In this document: positions 48,401 to 58,070 of the stretch, one piece after another | Layout: each line of letters begins with the position of its first letter | Numbering within the stretch: the first letter of the stretch is position 1 | Assembly (NCBI GenBank): GCA_036785705.1 | Contig: JAWUZG010000084.1 | Coordinates: 14,397,501 to 14,461,500, forward strand | DNA from: Acanthornis magna | Lineage: Eukaryota > Chordata > Aves > Passeriformes > Acanthizidae | Direction of reading: 5' to 3' | DNA: 64,000 nt | Notes under the pieces: generated by a model | Told to the model about the DNA's origin: nothing | Databases searched by the model: none | What the model saw: only the letters and a program-made list of their open reading frames with translations | Translations under genes and position numbers: made by a program

Positions 48401-49978
48401 TTGTATACTTAAAGTGGGAAACCCAAACATTCTTCCACAGCCTCTTCTTGAGACACTGTCTTTATGAAGATGAGAATATTTTTTTTAATGCTGATAAGCA
48501 TTAAATTGTAGGGAAGTCCTCAGGTACTGGGGTAATCGGGTACTGGTACCTTTTGAGTAAAGATGCTTGTCTGAACCAACAGAGGGCTCTCAGAGCTAGC
48601 AGTTTGCTAGATGGTCTTTGGGTTGTGGGAAATCTCAAGGAACTCCTTTCATTGAATCCTGCTGGCTTCAGCAAAGCTCAGTACTTTCTCTAAAGGTGGC
48701 TGTCGCAGTAGATCCTCATGAGCACAGGATAAATACCAAGGTAAACATAATGGTGCTTTTGGGGCTCCATGTATATATGACTAGTGGAAGGAGTCCCCTA
48801 GGTAGGTCTCTGGCTGGTGGCTAGCAGGAGTAATCTCTGTCTGCTAGGAGCCCTGTTCTGTCATGGACTTTTTTCCAGTTAATAAGTGAGTGACAGTCAT
48901 GCAGGCTGTCATACTTCCTGTCCATGCAGCATTTGTTTCTTACCTTCTAGGTTTCTCTCAAAAGTGTTTGCTTTTGTCTAGTGCTGTCTGTCTTTTCTCT
49001 AATGTTTGCATATGTTTTTTAAAAAGTGTTTTTAGAGCTTAGCAGCCAAAGACTTAGCTAGGGGGCTCCTGCTGGTCATGTGCATGTAGAGCACGGACCC
49101 CAGAGTGGCTTCTCTGTGATGTCCACCATCAGAGAACAGGAGTTACAGGTAACTTTTCTCATCTGTAGTTTCAAGCAGTGTTTACATTCTTTTAGAGAAT
49201 CTTCAGATGTATTCCACAGACTTGCACTGAATGGAAGTTGAGATTCTTTTGTCTCTGTTGCTTGTACATTTTTAATGTCCTCATGCATTGATTTGATCTC
49301 TTTGTGCTAGTCCAGGGCAGTTGAGCCTGTGTTTACACTGAACTTTATCTAGAGATGTATATACCCTTGCTGTTTTCATTCTTGTAGGTTTGCTCTCCAT
49401 TTTCTCCATACTCCATGAACGTTTCATCTTAATGGACTGACATTCAAAGTATTTGTGAAAGGCTGTTTGTAGATTAGATTAGTAACTATAGCAATTTTTT
49501 AAGATGCTGTTGTTTTTCCTGTTGTGTCTTAGTTGCTGGCTTTCCAGTGCAACCTTAAATGCTACTGGTATCACATTTTGCATCACAGAATAAAATTTGG
49601 ATAAGTATCAGAAATGTGTTCTTTATTAGTAATTATCTGAGATATCACATTTCTAGAGATCACTTAGTGTCTCAGTTAATGAAGATCACACATTCTTCAG
49701 TGTTGTGCTCAGTTAATTGCTTAATTAGGAAATAAGGACTCCAGAAATGCTGGACTGCAGAAGATAATTGGGATGAGCATGTTATTAGCACGTTTCCTTC
49801 CTTCAGTTCATGGCTTATGCTACACAGGATCTGGGTTGTTGGTTTTTGGATTGGTTTTTATTGCACCTACCTGAGTTTGCTTTGAGCCTTTCTTGTATAC
49901 TTACATCTGTTTTTTTGGCCCCTTAGGACTGATCAACACACCCATTTAGGAGAGGCATCTGTTAATGGCCCTGTATGA
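21533..49978 (+). CDS. PPP6R3: Protein phosphatase 6 regulatory subunit 3 (SAPS3), complete, 22 coding exons, 873 aa
   Basis: The protein is a regulatory subunit that binds the catalytic subunit of protein phosphatase 6 through its SAPS region and directs it to substrates; PP6 acts in mitotic control, DNA damage and inflammatory signalling. Exons: 21533-21759, 22780-22966, 23803-23940, 24460-24525, 24963-25075, 25537-25650, 26333-26462, 28150-28302, 30189-30338, 30839-30903, 33356-33471, 33863-33948, 35157-35243, 36865-36962, 38940-38994, 39689-39819, 40457-40575, 41904-42057, 43344-43450, 44396-44546, 47821-47943, 49927-49978. They sum to 2622 nt in one open frame with every phase matching, giving 873 residues from [20 protein letters not shown] to VNGPV. 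The first roughly 500 residues are the conserved helical SAPS core. The tail is acidic and serine-rich, including [16 protein letters not shown] near residues 640-655. It is recognised as PPP6R3 rather than PPP6R1 or PPP6R2 by close agreement with the human protein throughout, including the tail. No truncation or frameshift was seen. Confidence 0.97.
22780..22966 (+). CDS. PPP6R3: PPP6R3 exon 3 (residues 76-138)
   Basis: The acceptor TTTTCCCCAG ends at 22779 and the exon completes K76, then reads [20 protein letters not shown] and ends at ISRKPEQ with donor GTAAAT. It is 187 nt and restores phase 0. It is part of the helical SAPS core. Confidence 0.97.
23803..23940 (+). CDS. PPP6R3: PPP6R3 exon 4 (residues 139-184)
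   Basis: It begins after TGATTTCCAG and reads [20 protein letters not shown], then [20 protein letters not shown], ending VLN with donor GTAAGT. It is a symmetric 138-nt exon. This is one of the most conserved blocks of the SAPS family. Confidence 0.97.
24460..24525 (+). CDS. PPP6R3: PPP6R3 exon 5 (residues 185-206)
   Basis: A short symmetric 66-nt exon after TTTTTACAG, encoding [20 protein letters not shown] plus ED, with a strong donor GTAAGT. It is too short to stand out as an open frame; it was found by homology and splice sites. Confidence 0.96.
24963..25075 (+). CDS. PPP6R3: PPP6R3 exon 6 (residues 207-244)
   Basis: It follows acceptor TCTGTTACAG and reads [20 protein letters not shown], then [17 protein letters not shown] plus two bases of K244, with donor GTAAGT. 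Confidence 0.97.
25537..25650 (+). CDS. PPP6R3: PPP6R3 exon 7 (residues 244-282)
   Basis: It follows acceptor TTCTTTTCAG, completes K244 and reads [20 protein letters not shown] and [13 protein letters not shown], ending with two bases of T282 at donor GTAAGT. The human protein has RRPT here where this one has RRQT. Confidence 0.96.
26333..26462 (+). CDS. PPP6R3: PPP6R3 exon 8 (residues 282-325)
   Basis: It follows acceptor TGTGTTTTAG, reads [20 protein letters not shown] and ends [10 protein letters not shown] with donor GTAAGT. It returns to phase 0. Confidence 0.96.
26814..26942. repeat. Direct repeat pair and perfect inverted repeat in intron 8
   Basis: CCCACATTAGGC plus related flanks occurs at 26814-26850 and again at 26908-26942. 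Around the second copy, 26898-26909 (ATTTAACATGCC) and 26917-26928 (GGCATGTTAAAT) form a perfect 12-bp stem with a 7-base loop. A run of eight or so G lies just upstream. No known element is recognised. Confidence 0.65.
28150..28302 (+). CDS. PPP6R3: PPP6R3 exon 9 (residues 326-376)
   Basis: It follows acceptor CTTTTTCAG, reads [20 protein letters not shown] and [20 protein letters not shown], and ends IGVIL with donor GTAAGA. A symmetric 153-nt exon inside the SAPS core; [15 protein letters not shown] is a family hallmark. Confidence 0.97.
30189..30338 (+). CDS. PPP6R3: PPP6R3 exon 10 (residues 377-426)
   Basis: It follows acceptor TTTTTCAG, reads [20 protein letters not shown] and ends TGDNLLLKH with donor GTGAGT. 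A symmetric 150-nt exon of the SAPS core. Confidence 0.97.
30839..30903 (+). CDS. PPP6R3: PPP6R3 exon 11 (residues 427-448)
   Basis: A 65-nt exon after acceptor TTTTGACAG, encoding [20 protein letters not shown] plus K and two bases of Q448, with donor GTGAGT. Confidence 0.96.
33037..33098. repeat. (CA)31 microsatellite in intron 11
   Basis: An uninterrupted 62-base AC dinucleotide run, 258 bases upstream of exon 12. Its length and purity predict high length polymorphism. The open frames on both strands through it are artefacts of the repeat. Confidence 0.98.
33356..33471 (+). CDS. PPP6R3: PPP6R3 exon 12 (residues 448-487)
   Basis: It follows acceptor TCTCTTGCAG, reads [20 protein letters not shown] and [18 protein letters not shown], then ends one base into E487. 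Its donor GTATTC is the weakest in the gene. The block [14 protein letters not shown] is strongly conserved in SAPS proteins. Confidence 0.96.
33863..33948 (+). CDS. PPP6R3: PPP6R3 exon 13 (residues 487-515)
   Basis: It follows acceptor CCTCTGCTAG and reads [20 protein letters not shown] then TNKRNTVDL, with donor GTAGGT. It marks the end of the conserved SAPS core. Confidence 0.96.
35157..35243 (+). CDS. PPP6R3: PPP6R3 exon 14 (residues 516-544)
   Basis: A symmetric 87-nt exon after acceptor TTGTATAG, encoding [20 protein letters not shown] and FSQDSSLQQ, with donor GTGAGT. It starts the serine- and acid-rich tail. Skipping it would keep frame and give an 844-residue form, so it is a good candidate cassette exon. 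Confidence 0.95.
35943..35962. repeat. (TA)10 simple repeat in intron 14
   Basis: Ten uninterrupted TA dinucleotides, followed by a T-rich tract. Confidence 0.95.
36865..36962 (+). CDS. PPP6R3: PPP6R3 exon 15 (residues 545-577)
   Basis: It follows acceptor GGGGTTGCCAG, reads [20 protein letters not shown] and [12 protein letters not shown], and ends two bases into N577 with donor GTGAGT. Confidence 0.96.
38485..38545. repeat. AT-only low-complexity tract in intron 15
   Basis: About 60 bases almost entirely of A and T with TATAA and AATATA motifs. No function is inferred. Confidence 0.7.
38940..38994 (+). CDS. PPP6R3: PPP6R3 exon 16 (residues 577-595)
   Basis: A 55-nt exon after a T15 tract and GTAG acceptor. 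It reads (N)[18 protein letters not shown], with donor GTAAGT. Too short to be visible as an open frame. Confidence 0.95.
39689..39819 (+). CDS. PPP6R3: PPP6R3 exon 17 (residues 596-639)
   Basis: It follows acceptor CAATATTTAG, reads [20 protein letters not shown] and [20 protein letters not shown], and ends RR plus two bases of S639, with donor GTGAGA. The acidic SDEEDIWEE is a likely CK2-type region (inference). Confidence 0.95.
40457..40575 (+). CDS. PPP6R3: PPP6R3 exon 18 (residues 639-679)
   Basis: The acceptor TATTTGAAG is an uncommon AAG type. It reads [20 protein letters not shown], then [19 protein letters not shown], and ends one base into P679, with donor GTATGT. This is the acidic serine cluster of the tail, following an RRS sequence that resembles a basophilic kinase site. 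Confidence 0.95.
41904..42057 (+). CDS. PPP6R3: PPP6R3 exon 19 (residues 679-730)
   Basis: It follows acceptor GGCTTTTCAG, completes P679, reads [20 protein letters not shown] and [20 protein letters not shown], and ends [10 protein letters not shown] plus two bases of S730, with donor GTAAGA. Confidence 0.95.
42444..42470 (+). repeat. T27 homopolymer in intron 19
   Basis: A run of 27 T bases following GGGGGTTA. It could be the reverse-orientation tail of a retroposon, but no body is recognisable on either side. Its exact length may be a sequencing artefact. Confidence 0.8.
43344..43450 (+). CDS. PPP6R3: PPP6R3 exon 20 (residues 730-766)
   Basis: The acceptor CTATTTGAAG is again an AAG type, nearly identical to that of exon 18. 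It reads [20 protein letters not shown] and [15 protein letters not shown], ending one base into T766, with donor GTAAGT. The SNSP serine-proline is a likely phosphosite (inference). Confidence 0.94.
44396..44546 (+). CDS. PPP6R3: PPP6R3 exon 21 (residues 766-816)
   Basis: It follows acceptor TCTGCTTGTAG, reads [20 protein letters not shown] and [20 protein letters not shown], and ends AKTETAVFK plus two bases of S816, with donor GTGAGA. Its sequence matches the PPP6R3 tail rather than its paralogues. Confidence 0.96.
46138..46340 (-). mobile_element. CR1 LINE 3'-end fragment in intron 21
   Basis: The plus strand begins ATCATAGAATTGCCCC, then AGAAGGGACCTTGAAAG and CTGGTCCAATC, and later ATGTTGAAAACTTCTAGTAA followed by GGGGACTC. 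This is the reverse complement of the avian CR1 3' region. It is antisense to PPP6R3 and diverged; the far end is approximate. Confidence 0.75.
47821..47943 (+). CDS. PPP6R3: PPP6R3 exon 22 (residues 816-857)
   Basis: The acceptor is a T/G-rich tract ending TTTTTTAAG. It reads [20 protein letters not shown] and [20 protein letters not shown], ending two bases into R857, with donor GTAATA. It is a symmetric 123-nt exon with unusual splice sites at both ends, and its sequence is the most diverged from human. Confidence 0.93.
49927..49978 (+). CDS. PPP6R3: PPP6R3 exon 23, coding part (residues 857-873 and stop)
   Basis: It follows acceptor TTGGCCCCTTAG, reads (R)[16 protein letters not shown] and ends with TGA at 49976-49978. 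The terminal SVNGPV matches the end of the human protein, which confirms the last exon. Confidence 0.95.
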
Positions 49979-51395
49979 TATGTGATGTCTACTACCTTGG
50001 CTGAAGAGAAAGAACTGATGTCCAGGTGTTTAAGTGTTTCTTGAGGATATCATCTAGACCCTGTTGAAGCCAGTCACTGCTGCACTAATTTCGCAAGGAA
50101 TCAGGACCAGCAACATTTATATTCTAGATTTTAAGACATTGTACAGAAATTCATAAGTGTAAAAATATTGCACATTGAGAAATACCAATAATTTTTGCGT
50201 ATGTTTATATTGTATTGTTCTAAATAACAGGGGGCCTGTGAAATAAGATCCTGCTACCCATGTAATGATGACAGTAGTGTTACTATAGTTAAAATGGCTG
50301 TAAGAATAGTTTTATAAAAAAGCGAATACAAAAATCTAATGTATTTGAGACATAACTATTTGACGATTAGTGTGACCAAAGTATTTAGCAGTTTTCTTAC
50401 ATTTTTCACCTTGTAAAAAAGAAGAAGAAAATTCATGTTTTTTCTGAAACTGAAATGCCCTATAAATGTTATTTTGGTTGTTTTAGCTTACAAAAGTGAT
50501 TTAAATAAGAATTTTTTGGTGTTCAACATTTTACAACAGGTTTTTTAATTGGTAATTGTTTTCTGTATTGTTCAAAACAGATCAAAAAATGTAAGTCTAT
50601 TGGTAGAGATTTTAAGTATTTATTGCAACAGCTTAGTTGACAAATTGATGTTACTGTAAAGCCATATGTTCTGTTAAGTCTAGTTTGCTTGAAACAATAC
50701 CTTCCAGGTGAAACACAAGAATATTTGGAGTGCACATGGCTTGTTGTGTTTAAGTGGTTCACCTGCCTTTTCAACAGTTCACCAAGATTTAGTTTAATAC
50801 CAAGCATTATACAATGGAACATTTCAGAACAATCTGCGTATTTAAAACGCTATAATCCTTTTAGACAAGTCAAGTAAAAGAAATGCCCGTGCTGCTAATG
50901 TAATTACAGTACATGCATTTTAAAAGTAAATAGTGTTTTTAATACAAATTTTGGCAGCAGAGCATGTTAATTGTTAATTTCACTGTACTGATCTGTGTGA
51001 GGCTTTCATTTGTATGTTCTAAACCAGTTTTTTCACAGCTGGTTTGTGTATATATATAGTGATTATGGAAACTAATTCTGTGTAATTTATAATTTTCTAT
51101 GTCAGTGTAAAATTCCAACAGCCTTCTCAAACGAACAGAAGCAATATACTGTATATTGCCACATTGTCTGGTGAAAGGGTTAAAATACTCCTGCACTTTT
51201 AGACGCAAAACCATTTTTGTTTCTGTAATAGTTATATTCATTTATTTTTTACATCATTTGTTTTCCTGACTAGTATTTAAAGCCAAAAGGATATTCTAAA
51301 CAATGGCCAATGATTTATTTTAGAAGGCGTCCCAAGCAACGTGCCTAAACATTACATTGCATACAGAAATAAAAAACCCACATTTATGTCACTGC
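49979..51395 (+). other. PPP6R3: PPP6R3 3' UTR
   Basis: AT-rich sequence after the TGA stop with no convincing coding frame. It includes a Pumilio-type element TGTATATA at 51047-51054 and ends at the first canonical poly(A) signal at 51368. A longer form ending at later AATAAA sites (53119, 53366, 53377) is possible. The end given is an estimate about 20 bases after the signal. Confidence 0.7.
51368..51373 (+). terminator. PPP6R3: Poly(A) signal AATAAA of PPP6R3
   Basis: First canonical hexamer after the stop codon, followed about 30-50 bases later by a T-rich stretch (51401-51423) suited to be the downstream element. Further hexamers at 53119-53124, 53366-53371 and 53377-53382 could be used by longer transcripts. 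Confidence 0.65.
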
Positions 51396-54300
51396 CCTTA
51401 TTGCTTTCTCTTTTGCATTTTCTGCAAGGTTCAGTGCACTTGTCCTTCGAAATTTTTGCAAATTGATCAGTTGTGTGAAAAGGAAGGGGTGAACAGACAA
51501 TATCGTAGGTGGACTTGGTAACTGTGGTTGCCCTTTTATTTGTACTTTATAACTTATGGAATCCTGTCCGTTTCTAAGTTTTCTTTTTCAGTTCAGAATT
51601 ACTTTTCAGATCAGCTTGACCAAAACCACTTTGTGTGTTAGCTTTAAGGTTGGCAGCTGTCCTCTTGTCACTTTCTGATCTGTTACCGAACAAGCAGCTT
51701 TGGAAACAAAACTGCTTATTTCAACACATGAATTGCAGTCAAGTAGAAATTCCAAATACAGGCAAGCGGCCTGGTTTGTGTGAGTTTGATGCTTATAAGG
51801 AGTAAAACTTGAGTCCTTTCCAGTGGAGCTATCTGTCCTTTGCTAAAAAGTTGATTTCTCTAGCTCTGTCAGCCATGAAAACTGGAGAACACAGCAGATG
51901 AAATTGAATTTGGGCCCTGTTGCCTGCAGTTCAGCAAAGCCTTGTAGTTGTCCTTCATGAACTGTCATATCAGTCCCCTGTTTTGAGGAAGTGTAGGGTG
52001 TGTTTTACCCACTCATTCTATTACTTGCACAAGGAATCCTGAACTTGAAAGCATTGGAGGTGTGTTTCGGGGGGCTGGTGTATGGGGTGTGTCAACACAG
52101 GCACCTCTTTTGCCATCTTTTATCAACACTGCTGCTGATACGCTGCTGCTCACGTAGCCTTACAAAAGTTTGAACATACTGGGAGAATCCTGAACAGCTG
52201 TTACCCAACCTGTTTAATCAGATTTAATGTGCATGCAATGGAATTTGAGTCTTCCTTATGAAAAGGTATTTTAATACATTTGCAGCATGGACTAAAGTCT
52301 AATACCTTTGTACAGGTTTGAGTTTCTACAGTGTTTTTAGCAGCAATTAAGATTAAATGAACTTGCTTTGGAAGGCTTGTCTACTGCCACATTCCACAGT
52401 GCTCTTTGAAATTGCTAAAGGCTCAGTCACTTAAGACTGAGGAATAATGATGTCAGTTGATGTCAATAGGCAGTGGATTTAACCCTCAGGACTTCTCTGG
52501 GAAAGGATTTTTACTCAAGCAACAGTCTGTTCAAAAGTGGCTAAACCAGTAGTATCTGTAGTAGCTCATTGCCTCTTCCCACCTGGCAGATTAGATGAAT
52601 CGTGTTTTCTTGACCAGTGAAACCATTGTTTTCAAGTGTAAACCCTGTACTAGATTTATAGCAAGATGATTCCATTCAAGTAAAAGCATAAGTCATCATC
52701 TTGACTAACATTGCTATTAATTCGCTGAAAAGATAACAGGATAGTGGAAACAATCTCATAATGTCATTGTACATGGAATCCCGTGTGACCATGCTCTTGA
52801 GTGAAGTCTACATTTTTGCACCTATTAAACCTTGTATCTACCTCTTGAAAACAGTGAGTTCTGTGTTGTCATCAGCATACTTCTGTGGAAACTTACTGTG
52901 ACATTCATTCTTTGTGTGAAATCTGTTGAGGAGACTTGTGAGGAAGATGAATCAGGTTCTTCTTGTCATTGATGATAAACTTACCCTTCTGTTTAAATTA
53001 GTGTTAATTTCCTTGGAGATTTTGTTTTCTGACATATGTCTCATACAGTTATATCAGGAAGTATTTACTGTATATAACTGGCTCTATTAATAGACTTAAT
53101 CACTTCTGACTGTCTCAGAATAAATAGTGCTTTCTCCAGTGTAGTATAAGTGCTTTGAGTTTCATTATGGAAGTGTCTGTATTGTTTTCCAAACTAGGAT
53201 GGAAAATTGCTGTTATTGCAGCAGCAAAATGCCTTTTTTTGATAAAGTTTTTAACGTCTGTCATTTAGTTTCTGCATCTTACTTGCTAGCAGGTAAGGAT
53301 TTGGCATCTTCCTGTTCCATTATTGTTTGAATATGTAAGGTTACAGCATGGAAGGAGATGAAGGCAATAAAACTAAAATAAAAAAATATTCTTACTGTAA
53401 AGATAGAGGCATTTTTCTGTCTCCTTTAGGTAGGACAGTTCATGACATTTTTTGGACTTACTCAGACCTGGTTCTGGTATTTGTTTCAAATTGTGATTTG
53501 CCCTGTGTTTTGTCTTGGTTAATGACTTGTGTGTAATCACACTTCTAATGATATCCAAAGGAAATCTGTGTAATTCTTACTCTGCTGCCACAACCTAAAG
53601 CACTAATGAGACCTGAACTTTACGCTGTGTTTTGCTGATAGCATCTTTCAGAATTTGTCTCTTAGATAAGTCTGGGCTTAGTGTTTGTCTATTTCTTATT
53701 TGAGAGGGGGACTTTTTCTGTATTTTTATTTTCTCTAAATCACTGAGTACCTTGGAAAGTGAGGTGGGATTCCCTTTATCTTTCTGGCCACAGCTTAAAT
53801 ACTGTAATTCTGATTCTAGGGCCTCTTTCTAGATTTGAGTTGCGTATGGTGTGGGTGCTTTCCTGTGGTCTGTGTTTTCTGTGTCTCAAAACAATTCTAA
53901 AGACTGTAATTTAGATCATGATTGTCTGTTGGCATACAGCCACCCAGAGTAAGACAGCTACACCTTGCCTAGCTGTGGTTGGGTAGATTTTGTCACTCGT
54001 GTCTCTTGAGATTTAATGCTTGCCCATTTGCACAGGGAAAGTTTATTTGTTGTCTCACTGCTTTGATCTGTGGATGGTATTTAGGTAGATGGGCGGTTGA
54101 TTCTCAAGGGTCTAATAGACATACTTCATTTTTTCAGATGGAACCTGACCTGTTATGGATCCGTTAGGTCTGCTTTAAAACTCCACGCTGTGCCACACTT
54201 CCTTTCTTACCTGGGAGGGGTTCTTCCAGTCCCCTTATCTACACCAAATATCTGTCAAAGGTGGTCACAATTTCACCTTGGGTAATACACTAACCTGGCT

Positions 54301-57300
54301 CTTTTGCTAGGACACTGAAGCTTGACTGCAGACATTGCAAATAAAACCTGGTTTTCCTTACACCAAGCAGAATTAAGTGGGAAACCCCTCTTCACTATTT
54401 TTTTCAAATGAAAGACAAAAAATGTTGACTGTCTTCTACTGATTTTTTTGTGAGACAGAGGCACAAGATTGCTAAGATAAGCTAAGACTGCTAAAACTCA
54501 AGTGACATTGTTTCTGTTGTTGGGAGTTCTCCAAAGCACCTTTCCTCCTGTATCTTCATAGAAACAATTGTTAATGCTGTATTTGTTAAAAAGGGTTGTT
54601 TTTCTTTAGTCACTGCTAAACTTAAAATTCTGAGATGTGCTTTCAGATGAGAAGAGCTCCGCTTTGGAGCGAGCCATAGTGGACTGTGCATATTGACAGG
54701 CAAGGCAGTAACAGGGAACTGATATTCATGGGACTGTGAAGCCCTATTGTTTCTGTCTAGTCCCTTCAGAATAAAGTAGCTTGAAAAGACAAAAGGGCTG
54801 AGGAAATGTGCCACTTTTCTTTTTAATGCTTGTACTTTGCTTGTCTAGTTTGAAGTGCTCCAAAGATAAATCTCTGAACTTGGAAAGTGGTGGGTGACTT
54901 CCTGATAAGCAAATTGTTTCAAGCTTTATAGTTACATGATTCGTATGGAATTCATACTTATTTCTGTGTACAAGCACTTAAGACAACTTTTTACTAAACT
55001 TTTATAAGGCATTTCCAAAGTGCACTGAACCGTAGAATATCAGGAAGAGCAAAGAGATTTGTGCACAGGTTAGAGCCTGTTCTGAAGCATTTCAGGCTTT
55101 TGTGTGTGTAGATGTCGTCAGTGGTCTCTGGCCAGCCTGAAGTTATGGGATGGGAGGAGGAACTGGTGCCTCTGGTGTCTGAGGCAAACTTCAGCTTTTG
55201 TCAGATGATTTCTCTAATGCTCTCTTAGTCCAAGCTGCTTGATACGTTTGAGCCTGTGGTAATGCATATCCAACTGGGAGTCTCCAAATAATCCAGAATG
55301 GAGTAACTCAGGAAAGGACTTGGACTGTAAAACTAAGTGTGGGACCGGGGTTATGTTAAGCATGAATTTGTACGTGTGCATGCTTGGTGCTCTTCCATCT
55401 GAGCTGTCCAACAACCTTTTTTTGTCGTATGAGAAGGTATGGACGGTGTGTTAAATAACTAACGGGTTCCTTCAGTGGCAGGAGTAGATGCTACTTTGGG
55501 TACATTTTTTTGCCAAGTGTCTGGAAAGGAGTAAAGAAAGGGATGGTGGTGTAGTGTGACGCTTGTGCAGACTAGATCATCTGGTCACACTAATTTATTG
55601 GGAGCAAGAAGTCTTCGTGTTTACAAGTGTGCAAAAAGTTTATAGCTAGGCGACACTCAAACAGAAATGTGATTGCTTGCAGGTATCAAGATACTGGCTT
55701 GAAATAAAGCAGGGAAATGGCAAAGCTTTGAATGTAGGGGAAGTCAGTTTAAAGTTCTTAATCTCAGGCAAGGTCATGTTTCACTTTTTGGTCATTGCAG
55801 CACTTCAGTGATCTAGAAAAAGATGAAATCTTGCTGGCTGGCTGGCTGCCTGTGAAATACTGGATTGTTCTAAACAAGAATCCTCAAATGGCCTTGGGCT
55901 TCTGGGAGAATTCTTTTTCATAGTTCATGGCAGTGATGCCTGTGGCTGGTTATTCATAAAGAAAAAAGATTTGTGAGTTGCAACAGGAGAAGAAAATACT
56001 AATGAAATCCTCTGAATAAGTTGTTAATATGAATTCAGAATTTATACTGATGGTGTGGCTGTATGTTATGTAGTGACATCTGACCCTCTGGAATGTGAAG
56101 GATCAGAAACTTGAATGAGTGCTGCTGCTAGACAAAATGACAAGGTTATTGGTTTTCTGTTAACATCAGTTGTCTTATGAAACCTTCCCCTGTCTAAACT
56201 TGCTGTGAGGACTGTGAATTTAGTCTTCATTTACTCATAAAAGATATGACAGATAATATGGCGTGTTTGAAAGAGTAACTAGTTAATTTTTAAGATTATA
56301 TTTGTGATTATCATAACATCCAACCGTATGTGTCATCAGGGTATTCCACAGGTGCTTTTCTGGATGTAGGCCTTAGTATGGCCTCTGGACTTCTGATTTG
56401 CTCCAGCTTTGATACAAACCAGTGTTTCACTGCTTGAATACGGCTGTCTCTGACAATCTTCATTGTATGTTTTTATGAAAAAAAAGCTTTTTTGACCTCA
56501 GAGCAGAAAGGGTAATGGAGCAAGAATGACTTTTTTATAAACAATGTACGGCCTTGATGTGTGCTACAAACCTCTAAGAATGTCTTACAAGCTCAAAAAT
56601 AAGCATAAGCTTTTCTATTAGCTACAGCTTTTCTGTTGAGGAGAAATAAAGGTAACTAGGCTTACTGCAAAGCTGACAGGCATTTATTAGGTATTCAGTT
56701 TACTCAATGTGTGTGAGAGTCACTCTGCTGATGCCTTAGCAGCTTCTGTGGTGGCTGAGGATGGAACTGATGAAATCCTGCAGTAATAATACCTGAACGT
56801 TGAAACAAACCACTCTTAGTCTAAGAAGCAAAGGGGAGAGCCGAATCCATGTCAGTACTTCCCAATGCTCTTTATTGTAAGAGGCTTGTATCCTTTTTCT
56901 CCAAGTGCTTTATCAGGATAATTTCTGGCAGAAATAAAGGAAAAGGAACCAGTGCTAAAGTTCGGGTTTTTTTCTACAGTCAAAGGATGAAAATAACAAA
57001 TAGGGTGACAGAAAAATGTTTGCAGGTTTTGAATTACTTTTACAGTACAGGAAGCTCTTGCTTACTCTGCATTAAGAATCCTGTCAGTATTGCATTTGTC
57101 GTTCTCTTCTGCCTGATGTCTCATGGAAGATTTCATGGAGCTACTGGGATTGTGCAAAGATAGAATGAACTGTTATCAGGACTGCAAAAACCACATAGTC
57201 AAGATACAGGTGTTTGTGAAGTAAAAGTTCCTTTTTCATGGAGGCTAAATAGACATGGTGGCTGCTAAGTAAAAGCTGAAAGAGGTAATTAAAAGTATCT

Positions 57301-57530
57301 CTTACACAAATTTTTGTAACAAAGACTAGAATTTCACTTTGTTCTAGATCAGCTTGAACTCTGGGTCTGTCACATGCTCTGTGAATAGCTCAGTTTAACT
57401 TGACTTCACACAGCATAATTCCAGATCATTGATGCTTAAATTCTTTCTCTGTTTCTCCTCCTTGCCCTCACTCACTTCTTGAGACCTGACAAAGTGTTAG
57501 AAATCCAAATAGGATGTATTTTTCCTCAAT
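51396..57530. other. Intergenic DNA downstream of PPP6R3, no gene seen
   Basis: AT-rich unique sequence with no recognised coding exon, RNA gene or transposon. The part up to about 53.4 kb may be an extended 3' UTR of PPP6R3. A short GGCT repeat lies at 55833-55848. Open frames are short and without recognised homology. Confidence 0.6.
55833..55848. repeat. Short (GCTG)4 simple repeat
   Basis: Four tandem GCTG units in intergenic DNA. Confidence 0.85.
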
Positions 57531-58070
57531 GGAAGACTGAAACAGAAACTTGCCAAAATTATAGTTACTGAAATCCCAAAATTAGGGAACAAAGTGAGAT
57601 GAGGAGACAGGAGAAGAAATTGATGAAATTAAATGCTAAAAAAACCAAACAAAAATTCTGAAACAAAAACAGTAGTAGTGAATGGGATGACATAAAGTGC
57701 AGTGAAGTGGACCGAAGCTTACTGAATTGATCCTCATTGAAAAGAACAATTTCCTTTCGTGAAAGGAAATCTTAAAATCAGAGAATGAAGTGTAACAAAC
57801 ACTCTGGAAAGGAGAAATGATAAAACAAAATGCAATTAAAAAAAAAAAATTCGGTAATGGAGCCACTGCAAGCACATGGATTGGGATAAAATGTGGTGCA
57901 GTGAAAAGGACTGAAACTTGCCAGAATTATTCACATTGAAATCCTGAAATCAGGAACAAAGTGAAATGAAGAGACAGGAGAAGAAATTGATGAAATGCTA
58001 AAAAAAAAAAAAGAAAATTCTGAAATGAAATCAATAAAATGGAGTGGGATAACATGGAGAGCAGTGGCTT
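57531..58070. repeat. Degenerate tandem repeat, three units of about 160-200 bp
   Basis: Units begin near 57531, 57709 and 57908 with GGA(A/C)(G/T)... GAAACTTGCC-like starts. Units 1 and 3 share near-identical blocks such as GAGACAGGAGAAGAAATTGA, GGAACAAAGTGA and an A-rich run followed by AATTCTGAAA. All three end with a GGGAT(A/G)A(C/A)AT...GCAGTG block. Unit 2 is more diverged and carries an extra short inverted repeat (57749-57770). The plus strand is purine-rich. No known transposon is recognised. Confidence 0.75.

Larger units (their letters stand above)
33472..49926 (+). other. PPP6R3: PPP6R3 introns 12-22
   Basis: Introns 33472-33862, 33949-35156, 35244-36864, 36963-38939, 38995-39688, 39820-40456, 40576-41903, 42058-43343, 43451-44395, 44547-47820 and 47944-49926, all GT-AG. 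They hold simple repeats and one CR1 fragment (46138-46340). No additional gene was recognised on either strand. Confidence 0.85.
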
